A stretch of 64,000 nucleotides of DNA from Aquabacter cavernae (GTDB taxonomy: Bacteria; Pseudomonadota; Alphaproteobacteria; Rhizobiales; Xanthobacteraceae), in contig NZ_RWKV01000010.1 of the NCBI RefSeq assembly GCF_003993795.1, forward strand, positions 33,951-97,950, read 5' to 3'. The notes under the pieces were generated by a model. That model saw nothing but the letters and a program-made list of their open reading frames with translations. It did no database searches and was not told where the DNA came from. Made by a program: the position numbers and the translations under genes. Positions 42,094 through 49,393 of the stretch are shown here, one piece after another. Numbering within the stretch: the first letter of the stretch is position 1; every line of letters begins with the position of its first letter.

Positions 42094-42885
42094 TCACGCG
42101 CGGTTGTTGGCCACCGCGCTGCGCACCTCATGCTCGATGAGATGCCAGATGCGATCCACCAGAGCGCCGAACGCCTCGTGGCGCTTCAGCTCCAGGTCGC
42201 GCGGGCGGGGCAGGGGGATGGGGATCTCCTCCCGCACCGAGCCCGGACGGGCCGAGAACACGATCACGCGGTCGGAGAGGAACACCGCCTCGTCGATCTG
42301 GTGGGTGATGAGCAGCACGGTGGTGCCGCTCTTCTGCCAGATGTTGAGCAGTTCCGTCTGCATGATCTCCCGCGTCTGGGCATCGAGCGCCGCGAAGGGC
42401 TCGTCCAGCAGCAGGATTTTCGGGTTCACCGCCAATGCCCGGGCGACGTTCACGCGCTGGCGCATGCCGCCGGACAATTGGTGGGGATAGTGCTGCTCGA
42501 AGCCCTTCAGCCCCGCCATGTCGATGAAGCGCTGGGCGGTGGCATGGGCATCGCGCCGCGGGGTGCCCGCGATGAGAAGCCCATAGGCCACGTTGTCGAT
42601 CACGGTCTTCCAGGGCAGGAGCGCATCCTGCTGGAACACCATGGCCCGGTCGGCGCCTGGCTGCGTCACCGCATGTCCACTCACCCGCACCACGCCCGAG
42701 GAGGCCGGAAGCAGCCCGTCGATGATGCGCAGCAGGGTGGACTTGCCCGAGCCGCTCGCCCCCACGATGGAGACGAACTCGCCCTCGCGGATGGAGAGGT
42801 TGATGTCGCGCAGCGCTTCCACGGACGGCTTGCCCGTGCGCTCGAACACCTTGTTGATGCCCTCGATGGTCAGGGCGTCGGCCAT
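42094..42885 (-). CDS. NitT/TauT-family ABC transporter ATPase
   Basis: The 263-residue ATPase has Walker A GASGSGKST, signature LSGGMRQRV, Walker B ILLLDEPFAALD and the family mark FQQDALLPWKTVIDNVAYGL. It matches SsuB/TauB/ThiZ-type ATPases of organic-solute importers. I choose the ATG at 42885 (MADALTIEG) because GGGAGA lies 7 nt upstream; the ATG at 42903 adds six residues and overlaps the permease stop. It is the last gene of the amidohydrolase operon. A cyclic ureide or amide substrate is likely from context (inference). Confidence 0.92.
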   Translation of the reverse strand: MADALTIEGINKVFERTGKPSVEALRDINLSIREGEFVSIVGASGSGKSTLLRIIDGLLPASSGVVRVSGHAVTQPGADRAMVFQQDALLPWKTVIDNVAYGLLIAGTPRRDAHATAQRFIDMAGLKGFEQHYPHQLSGGMRQRVNVARALAVNPKILLLDEPFAALDAQTREIMQTELLNIWQKSGTTVLLITHQIDEAVFLSDRVIVFSARPGSVREEIPIPLPRPRDLELKRHEAFGALVDRIWHLIEHEVRSAVANNRA

Positions 42886-42902
42886 TTTCGCATCTCCCGC
42901 CA

Positions 42903-43712
42903 TCACTCTTGCCTCCAGGGCGCAAGGCGGCGTTCCAGCCACTCGAAGAAGACGCTGCCCATGAGGCCCAGCATGCCGAGCATGATCACATAGGCGAGCA
43001 GCGTTGCCGTGTCGAAGCTCTGCCCCGCCGCGAGGATGGCGTAGCCGAAACCGGCGAAGGAGCCGAAGAATTCGGCGATGATGATGGCCACCAGCGCCCG
43101 CGCCCAGGCGACGCGGATGCCCGACACGATGAACGGCACCGCGAAGGGCAGCGTCACCGTGGTGAAGATCTGCCAGCGCGAGGCGTTGAAGGACCGCGCC
43201 GCCTCGATGAGGATCTTGTCGGTGGCCTTCAGGCCGGTCTCGGTGGTCACCAGCACCGGGAAGATGGTGAAGATGGTGACCAGCACGAACTTGGAGGCGA
43301 AGCCGAGGCCGAGCCAGGCGATGAACAGCGGCGCCAGCGCCACCAGCGGCACAGAGTTCAGTGCCGTGAGCATGGGCCCGGCGGTGAGCGCCAGGAGGCG
43401 GCTCGACGCCAGGGCAAGGCCGATGCCCACGCCCAGCAGCACCGCCACCGGAAAGGCCGCGCCCACCGCGCTCACCGTGGCGAGCGCGTTGGTCCACAAG
43501 GCTCCGCTCGCCCCTTCCTTGCCGAGCGCCTCGAAGACGTCGGCCGGGGGAACCAGCAGGAGCTTGTTGGTGACCAGATAGGTGGCAATGAGCTGCCACA
43601 CGGCCAGCACGAAGGCCACCGAGATGAGCATGCGCAGCAGCGCCGCCGCACGCGAGCGTCCCTCCAGGAAGTCGTAGACGCCGCGCCAGGTGAGGGAGCC
43701 GGCGGTGCTCAT
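42903..43712 (-). CDS. NitT/TauT-family ABC transporter permease
   Basis: The 269-residue protein has about six membrane segments; the first is at about residues 27-48. The EAA-like ATPase-docking loop is EAARSFNASRWQIFTTVTLP (about 168-187). It forms the homodimeric pore for the binding protein and ATPase of this operon. The start overlaps the amidohydrolase stop codon (ATGA), so translation is coupled. Family assignment is firm; the transported molecule is inferred from the adjacent amidohydrolase. Confidence 0.93.
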   Translation of the reverse strand: MSTAGSLTWRGVYDFLEGRSRAAALLRMLISVAFVLAVWQLIATYLVTNKLLLVPPADVFEALGKEGASGALWTNALATVSAVGAAFPVAVLLGVGIGLALASSRLLALTAGPMLTALNSVPLVALAPLFIAWLGLGFASKFVLVTIFTIFPVLVTTETGLKATDKILIEAARSFNASRWQIFTTVTLPFAVPFIVSGIRVAWARALVAIIIAEFFGSFAGFGYAILAAGQSFDTATLLAYVIMLGMLGLMGSVFFEWLERRLAPWRQE

Positions 43713-45115
43713 TCGGCCGCTGCCCGGTGGGCGTGGCGGGCGGTGGAGACGGCCTGCTTGCCGTAGCCCTTCTCACCCACCACCTTGCCGTCCACATAGA
43801 TGGTGCGGCCGCGCAGGATGGTGCGCACCGGCTTGCCCTTGAAGCGGCGGCCCGCATAGGGGCTCCAGCCCACCAGCGAGAGCACGTCCTCGTCGCGCAC
43901 CTCATATTCGGTGTCGAGGTCCACCAGCACCAGGTCGGCGTCATAGCCGGGCTTGATCTCGCCCTTGCGGTCCAGGCGGAACAGGCGCGCCGGGCTGGTG
44001 GAGGTGGCTTCCACCACGCGCTCCAGCGACAGCTTGCCCTCGGTGGCGGCGGTCAGGAACATGGAGAGATAGAACTGGGTGGACGGCGTGCCGGTATGGG
44101 CCTTCCAGCCGTCCGTCCAGCCGATCTCCTTTTCCTCGCGGGTGTGCGGGGCATGGTCGGTGGCGATGATGTCGATGGTGCCGTCGCGCACGCCTTCCCA
44201 CAGGCCGGGCACGTTCTTCTCCGGCACCCAATAGGAGAGGGCATAGGAGCCGAGGCGCTGGATGGCGGCCCACTCGCAGCCCAGGAACAGCGCCCAGGGG
44301 TTCAGCTCGCACGTCACCTTCTGCCCGCGCGCCTTGGCCTCGCGGATGAGCTGCACGGAGCCCGCCGTCTGGGTGTGCAGGATATGCAGGTGGCAGCCCG
44401 CCGCCTTCTGGAGGCGCAGCAGGGTGGCGATGGCGGTTTCCCAGATGACGCCGTCATGGGCCGCATAGGCCTTGGCATAAGCGAGCGCGTCACGCTCGCC
44501 GCGCGCCCAGAATTCATGCTCGATCACGTCCATGAGCGCCTGGTCATGGGGGTGGACCATGAGCGGCACGTCATGGGCGGCGCAGGTCTTCATGATCTCC
44601 AGGATCTTGCCGTGATCATGCACGCCGATGCCCGGCATGTGCGGATAGTTGCGGCCGGTATCCACCACCATGAAGAACTTGAAGGCGGCGATGCCGGTGC
44701 CCGCCATGGCGGGGACTTCTTCGAGGATGGTGGGGGCGGGGTTGAAGTTCCAGTCCACCACCGCGTCGCGCTCATAGATGGCGAACTGCTTTTCCAGCAG
44801 GTCCATGGAATTGGGCGGCGGGGTCACGTTGGGCATGGCGACCGAGGTGGTCACGCCGCCCGCCGCGCACTGCATGGTGGAGGTGTGGATGGTGTCCTTA
44901 TACTCGAAGCCGGGGAGGGAGCCCTCGCGGTGGTGCGAGTGCATGTCGATGACACCCGGCAGCACGGCCAGCCCCTTGGCGTCGATGACCTCAGCGGCCT
45001 GCGGCTCCGCGCCGGGCTCGAAGATGGCGGCGATGGCCCCGTCCTTGATGCCGATGGAGCCCTCGAAGCGGCCATCGGCCGTGACGATCAGGCCGTTCTT
45101 GATGATTGTATCCAC
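43709..45115 (-). CDS. Cyclic amidohydrolase (dihydroorotase/allantoinase-like)
   Basis: The 468-residue protein is an amidohydrolase-superfamily enzyme that opens cyclic amides or ureides. The binuclear metal site is complete: DMHSHHRE (His pair, about residue 58), the carboxylated Lys in AAFKFFM (near 144), His in MVHPHDQ and HILHTQT, and Asp in ATDHAPHT (near 319). Active-site residues do not decide between allantoinase, dihydropyrimidinase and others. The start is GTG at 45115. It lies 23 bp after a COG0523 metallochaperone gene, and an ABC importer is encoded in the same operon. The chaperone may load the metals (inference). Confidence 0.85.
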   Translation of the reverse strand: MDTIIKNGLIVTADGRFEGSIGIKDGAIAAIFEPGAEPQAAEVIDAKGLAVLPGVIDMHSHHREGSLPGFEYKDTIHTSTMQCAAGGVTTSVAMPNVTPPPNSMDLLEKQFAIYERDAVVDWNFNPAPTILEEVPAMAGTGIAAFKFFMVVDTGRNYPHMPGIGVHDHGKILEIMKTCAAHDVPLMVHPHDQALMDVIEHEFWARGERDALAYAKAYAAHDGVIWETAIATLLRLQKAAGCHLHILHTQTAGSVQLIREAKARGQKVTCELNPWALFLGCEWAAIQRLGSYALSYWVPEKNVPGLWEGVRDGTIDIIATDHAPHTREEKEIGWTDGWKAHTGTPSTQFYLSMFLTAATEGKLSLERVVEATSTSPARLFRLDRKGEIKPGYDADLVLVDLDTEYEVRDEDVLSLVGWSPYAGRRFKGKPVRTILRGRTIYVDGKVVGEKGYGKQAVSTARHAHRAAAE

Positions 45116-45138
45116 GTTGAACTCCTACGGAGTGGCCC

Positions 45139-46167
45139 TCAGCAGGCCAGATCGAGCGGGACCGGGCGTGAGCGGATCACGTCCAGGACTTGCGTGACAT
45201 AGTCCCGCGAGAGGCCGCGGGTGATGAAGACGATCTGCGAGCCGGCGAAGCCCTCGGGCCATGCCGACAATTCCACGGGCGGCGAGAACAGGCGCTGCAC
45301 GGCCTGCACCACCACGGGCTTCGGACGCCCGGCGATGGAGAGGATGCCCTTCACCCGCAGCAGGTCCTCGCCATGGGCGATGACCAGCGCGTCGAGCCAC
45401 GCCGAGACATGCTCCCAATGGAGCGGCTCGTCGAAGGCGAGGCGGAAGGAGCCGATATCCTCCCGGTGCGGCATGGGGTCGGCCGCCTCGAACGCCTCGG
45501 CGCGCAGCCAGGAGCGCACTTCGCTGGGGCGGGTCTTCGGGTCGGCGGGGTCGATGCCGTCCAGAAGGTCGGGCTGGGCGGGGGCAGTGAGGGACGACAG
45601 ATGCAGCCGCGCGCCGGGGGCAAGGGCGGCGATGCGGGCTTCCAGCGGTGCCCGGTCGGGCCCCGCCAGATCCGCCTTGGTGAGCACCACCTCGTCGGCG
45701 ACGCCCACCTGCTTGCGGGCCTCGGCGTGGCGATCAAGCGTGCCCATGCCCTGCACGCTGTCCACCGCCGTCACCACGCGCCCGAGCCGGTAGGTGCGGG
45801 CGACCGGGAAGGTGATGAGCGACTGGACTACGGGGCCGGGGTCGGCGAGGCCCGTGGTCTCGATGATCACGCGGGCGAAGGGGGGCACCTCGCCGCGCGC
45901 GCGCTTCTCGGTGAGATCGCGCAAGGTCTCCACCAGATCGCCCTTCACCGTGCAGCACAGACAGCCGGTGGACAGCTCGATGGTGTTGTCCGAGCTGGAG
46001 GCGATCAAGGCGTGGTCGATGCCGATCTCGCCGAACTCATTGACGATGACGGCGGCGTCCGAAAGCGCAGGGTCCTTCAGCCAGCCGTTGAGCAAGGTGG
46101 TCTTGCCCGAGCCGAGGAAGCCGGTGAGCAACGTCACCGGGGTCCTCATGTCGCGGAAATGGGCCAT
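45139..46167 (-). CDS. COG0523 GTPase (CobW-like metallochaperone) of the amidohydrolase operon
   Basis: The 342-residue G3E GTPase has the P-loop GFLGSGKTT, the metal motif GCLCCT (CxCC, near residue 71), IETTGLADP and TKADL. The CobW C-terminal domain contains LDALVIAHGEDLLRVKGIL. Unlike the ZigA-type protein at 3993 it is shorter and lies in a catabolic operon, between a binding-protein gene (21 bp away) and an amidohydrolase gene. This suggests delivery of zinc or another metal to the amidohydrolase. ATG 46149 (MRTPVTLL) is an alternative start. Confidence 0.85.
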   Translation of the reverse strand: MAHFRDMRTPVTLLTGFLGSGKTTLLNGWLKDPALSDAAVIVNEFGEIGIDHALIASSSDNTIELSTGCLCCTVKGDLVETLRDLTEKRARGEVPPFARVIIETTGLADPGPVVQSLITFPVARTYRLGRVVTAVDSVQGMGTLDRHAEARKQVGVADEVVLTKADLAGPDRAPLEARIAALAPGARLHLSSLTAPAQPDLLDGIDPADPKTRPSEVRSWLRAEAFEAADPMPHREDIGSFRLAFDEPLHWEHVSAWLDALVIAHGEDLLRVKGILSIAGRPKPVVVQAVQRLFSPPVELSAWPEGFAGSQIVFITRGLSRDYVTQVLDVIRSRPVPLDLAC

Positions 46168-46188
46168 GGCTTTGCTCCCGCCGCACGC

Positions 46189-47163
46189 TCACTTTCCGGC
46201 GATGAAGCTCGGATCGTAATAGCGCTTCAGGTCGAAGGCCTGGGTCTGCGGCTCGCCGCCCACTTCGGCATCGATCTTGAAAAGGTTCTCAAGGCCCGCC
46301 GCAGGCACGGAGAGGTCGGCCGGGATCGCCTTCTGGTCCTTCACGATGAACTCGTAGGAATCCTCCACCACGTCGCGGGGCGTCTTGGTGTAGGCGGCGA
46401 GCACGTCGATGGCGGCGTCCTTGTTGGCCGGATCGGTGATGAAGGCGGAGGCCTGCTTCAGCGCCTGGGTCAGGGCGATGGCGGTGGGCCGGGTGGCCGG
46501 GGCGTTGGCCCAGGTCTTGTTCAGCACCAGGGGGGTCTGCACATAGGGCTCGCGATAGACGCCCAGATAGACCGCGCCTTCGCGGGCGGCCAGGGTGTCG
46601 AAGGGGGCGATCAGAAGCGCGCCGGCCACCTGGCCGTTGCCCATGGCGATGATGCGGTCGCGGGAATTGGCGATGGAGACCATCTGCACGCCGGCCGGGT
46701 CCACGCCACCGAGCTTCAGCTGATACTTCAGCAGGTTGGCCGTGCCGCCCTTCACCGCACCGGCGGTGAGCGGCTTGCCCGCGAGATCCTTGATGGTGCC
46801 GGTGCCCTTGGCGCCGTAGAGGCGCAGGATGGTCTTTTCGAGGATCGCGCCCGCGATCACCACCGGCGCGCCCTTGTCGATGGCGCGCACCGCGAGGTCA
46901 CCGAGCGCAATGCCCGCATCCGCGCTGCCGGAGGCGACCGCCTGGAGCAGCGCCGGGCTGTCCGAGGCGCGCAGCTCGCGCACGTTCAGATTCTGCTTGT
47001 CGTAGAAGCCCTTCTCCTGGGCGATGGCGTGCGTCCACAGCAGGGCGCTCGGGGCGAGGACCGCCAGCTTCACTTCGGTCTTGGGCGCCTGGGCGAACGC
47101 GCCGGACAGCGGCACGCTGAGCGAGACGACCGCCGCACAAAGGTGTGTCAGTACGCGCTTCAT
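46189..47163 (-). CDS. NitT/TauT-family substrate-binding protein
   Basis: The 324-residue protein has a Sec signal peptide (MKRVLTHLCAAVVSLSVPLS, cleavage after AFAQ near residue 25). The mature part is an SsuA/THI5-like domain: KLAVLAPSALLWTHAIAQEKGFY, then ALLQAVASGSADAGIA, the ligand-contact loops of the family. It delivers substrate to the permease and ATPase of this operon and is its promoter-proximal gene. The promoter lies in the 156-bp gap to the divergent IclR gene. Confidence 0.92.
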   Translation of the reverse strand: MKRVLTHLCAAVVSLSVPLSGAFAQAPKTEVKLAVLAPSALLWTHAIAQEKGFYDKQNLNVRELRASDSPALLQAVASGSADAGIALGDLAVRAIDKGAPVVIAGAILEKTILRLYGAKGTGTIKDLAGKPLTAGAVKGGTANLLKYQLKLGGVDPAGVQMVSIANSRDRIIAMGNGQVAGALLIAPFDTLAAREGAVYLGVYREPYVQTPLVLNKTWANAPATRPTAIALTQALKQASAFITDPANKDAAIDVLAAYTKTPRDVVEDSYEFIVKDQKAIPADLSVPAAGLENLFKIDAEVGGEPQTQAFDLKRYYDPSFIAGK

Positions 47164-47245
47164 GTGGGTTCTCCGGAAAGGGGGGCGCATCTTTTCGCGC
47201 GCCATGACTGAAAGCGTGGTCGATTTTCCAACAAGGTTCAAGCAT

Positions 47246-47299
47246 AATTCCCAAAATGTGCGAATTTTGAAAAATTCCCATAATTTGATACAAAGTATC
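47246..47299. promoter_or_regulatory. Candidate IclR operators for the amidohydrolase operon
   Basis: AATTCCCAAAAT (47246-47257) and AATTCCCATAAT (47273-47284) are direct repeats with one mismatch, 27 bp apart. GATAC-AAA-GTATC (47287-47299) is a perfect inverted repeat 20 bp before the IclR start. The region is far more AT-rich than its surroundings. Control of both divergent genes by the IclR protein is inferred. Confidence 0.5.
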
Positions 47300-47319
47300 G
47301 CCGATTCCGGGGGGCGAGC

Positions 47320-48078
47320 GTGTCGAACAGGATTCTTCAAGTTTTGGGATTGTTCCGTAGCAGGCCTTGGCCGCTGACGGTGGAAGAGATCGCGCAGGAG
47401 ACGGGCGTGTCCCAAAGCTCGGCCTATCGCGATGTGCAGGAGCTGTGCCGCGCGGGCTTTCTCGATCCGGTGCTGGGGGCGGGCTATGTGCTCGGCCCCG
47501 CCTTCATCGAGTATGACCGGCTGCTGCGGCAGGGCGATACGCTCATCCCCATCGCCTCGCGGGTGATGCGGGGGCTGTTGGACGGCACCACCCAGCGTGC
47601 CACGGCCATTTTGTGCCGGCGCTATCGCGACACGGTGATGTGCGTGCACCAGGAGCACGGCACGGGTCCCCATCCCATCACCACCTATGAGCGTGGCGTC
47701 GCCATGCCCTTGTTCGCGGGTGCCTCGTCCAAGGTGGTGCTGGCCCATCTGGAGGACCGGGCGCTGAAGCGCATCTATCTGGACAGTGAGGACACCATCC
47801 GCGCGCGCCTCGGCCATGGCGACTGGAAGGCGTTCAAGGCGGAGGTGCGCGCCATCCGCAAGGCGGGCGTGGTGGAAACCGCCTCGGAAGTGGCCGCCGG
47901 GCGCGTGGGCATCGCGGCGCCGGTGGTGGTGAACAAGCAGGTGATCGCGGGGATCAGTCTGGTTCTCGGCGAGGATGCGCTGGGAAGCGCCTCCACGGCC
48001 TTTCAGCAGGCCGTCATCGCCGCCGCCCGCACCATTTCCGACGAGATCGCCCAAGGCGACACCTGGGTGGCGCGATAG
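47320..48078 (+). CDS. IclR-family transcriptional regulator
   Basis: The 252-residue protein has an N-terminal winged helix-turn-helix (LTVEEIAQETGVSQSSAYRDVQELCRAG, residues about 19-46) and the C-terminal IclR effector domain ending ISLVLGEDALGSASTAF. The start is a GTG at 47320. It is divergent from the amidohydrolase/ABC operon and is the obvious regulator of it. After the stop, the 16-nt end of the gene (GGTGGCGCGATAGGGC) is tandemly repeated once, a small duplication over the stop codon. Confidence 0.9.
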   Translation: MSNRILQVLGLFRSRPWPLTVEEIAQETGVSQSSAYRDVQELCRAGFLDPVLGAGYVLGPAFIEYDRLLRQGDTLIPIASRVMRGLLDGTTQRATAILCRRYRDTVMCVHQEHGTGPHPITTYERGVAMPLFAGASSKVVLAHLEDRALKRIYLDSEDTIRARLGHGDWKAFKAEVRAIRKAGVVETASEVAAGRVGIAAPVVVNKQVIAGISLVLGEDALGSASTAFQQAVIAAARTISDEIAQGDTWVAR

Positions 48079-48123
48079 GGCCCGGGTGGCGCGATAGGGC
48101 GATCTGTCATTCGCGAAGCCTGC

Positions 48124-49350
48124 TCAGCGCGTTGCCGCGCCTGAGGTGGGCGGACCGGCCCGGTAGGTGGCATCGCTCACCTGCTCCATCCAGGTCACCG
48201 AGCTGCCGTTCAGCGCCTCGGCCACGGCGAAATGGACCATGGGGGCCGTGGCGGCGGCGCCGTGCCAGTGGCGCACATGAGGCGGGATCCACACCACATC
48301 GCCCGGCCGCATCTCCTCGATGGGGCCGCCTTCCTTCTGCACCCAGCCCGTGCCGGAGACAACGAAAAGGGTCTGCCCCAGCGGATGGGTGTGCCACGCG
48401 GTGCGCGCGCCCGGCGCGAAGGCGACCGTGGCACCCGCGACGCGGGCCGGGGCATCGCCCTGGTAGCGGCTGGAGACGGTGACCTTGCCCGTGAAATTCT
48501 CCGCCGGCCCCGGAGCAGAGGCGGCGCCCGCCGCGCGCAGGATGCGGATCTGGGCCGATGTGGGAGCCGGGGCGGCGGGAGCGGCTTTGGCCTCGCGGTC
48601 CGCCAGCACCTTCTGGAGCACCGGCACGGCCGACATGGCGCGCGGCCATCCCGCATAGAAGCCCACCTGCGCGAGCACTTCGGAGGCTTCCTCTCGGGTG
48701 AGCCCGTTATCCATGGCGCGGTTGGCGTGGAAGGGAAGCTGCTCGGGCTGGCCGATGGCCACCAGGGCGGCCATGGTCACGAGGCTGCGGTCGCGCGGCG
48801 CGAGGTCCGGCCGCTGCCAGAGGTCGCCGAACAGGATGCGGTTGGTCAGCTCCGCCAGAGCGGGCGCGGTAGGCGCCACGGTGCTGTCCACGCGCGCCTT
48901 GCGATCCGCCTCGGCGGCGGCCTCCAGGGCGATGCGGGCGGCGGTGCTGGAGGCGAGCGGGCCGATGCCGCGCTCGCCGAACACGCTCTTCACCTCGTTG
49001 ACGGCCGAGATGGCATTGGGCCAGCCGGAATAGAAGGCCAGCTGCGTGATCATCTCGCCCAGCTCGGCGGGCGTCACGCCATTATCGAGGGCGCGGCGCA
49101 CATGGCTCCCGATCTGCGCCGTCTTGCCGGTGGAAATGAGGACCGAGACTGTGACGATGCTGCGGTCGCGCGGGGCCAGGGCCTTGCTTTCCCACACCTC
49201 TCCGAACAGCACGGAATCGGTGAAGGTCCCGAGCCCGGGCGCCACCTCATAGACGGCGGGCGGCGCGACGCGGGGGCGGCGGTTTTCCTGGGCCTCCACG
49301 GCGGTGGCGGCCAAAGCGGACATGGCGAGGCCCGCGGCGATGGTCTTCAT
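48124..49350 (-). CDS. Exported CMD-CMD-cupin fusion protein
   Basis: The 408-residue protein has a signal peptide (MKTIAAGLAMSALAATAVEA, cleavage near 20). Two carboxymuconolactone decarboxylase-like domains follow (APRDRSIVTVSVLIS... at about 57-140 and APRDRSLVTMAALVA... at about 183-260). The C-terminal cupin has the metal-type motif AWHTHPLGQTLFVVSGTGWV and HVRHWHGA (about 320-375). The CMD domains lack a CxxC, so they are not AhpD-type peroxidase modules. The ATG at 49350 has GGAG 8 nt upstream. It follows the molybdenum hydroxylase genes in the same direction. CMD-cupin proteins are often annotated as oxidative-stress or detoxifying enzymes; the function here is open. Confidence 0.82.
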   Translation of the reverse strand: MKTIAAGLAMSALAATAVEAQENRRPRVAPPAVYEVAPGLGTFTDSVLFGEVWESKALAPRDRSIVTVSVLISTGKTAQIGSHVRRALDNGVTPAELGEMITQLAFYSGWPNAISAVNEVKSVFGERGIGPLASSTAARIALEAAAEADRKARVDSTVAPTAPALAELTNRILFGDLWQRPDLAPRDRSLVTMAALVAIGQPEQLPFHANRAMDNGLTREEASEVLAQVGFYAGWPRAMSAVPVLQKVLADREAKAAPAAPAPTSAQIRILRAAGAASAPGPAENFTGKVTVSSRYQGDAPARVAGATVAFAPGARTAWHTHPLGQTLFVVSGTGWVQKEGGPIEEMRPGDVVWIPPHVRHWHGAAATAPMVHFAVAEALNGSSVTWMEQVSDATYRAGPPTSGAATR

Positions 49351-49393
49351 GATCATCTCTCCGAAAAATATCTGGCGTGTGGATGGGGCGGCC

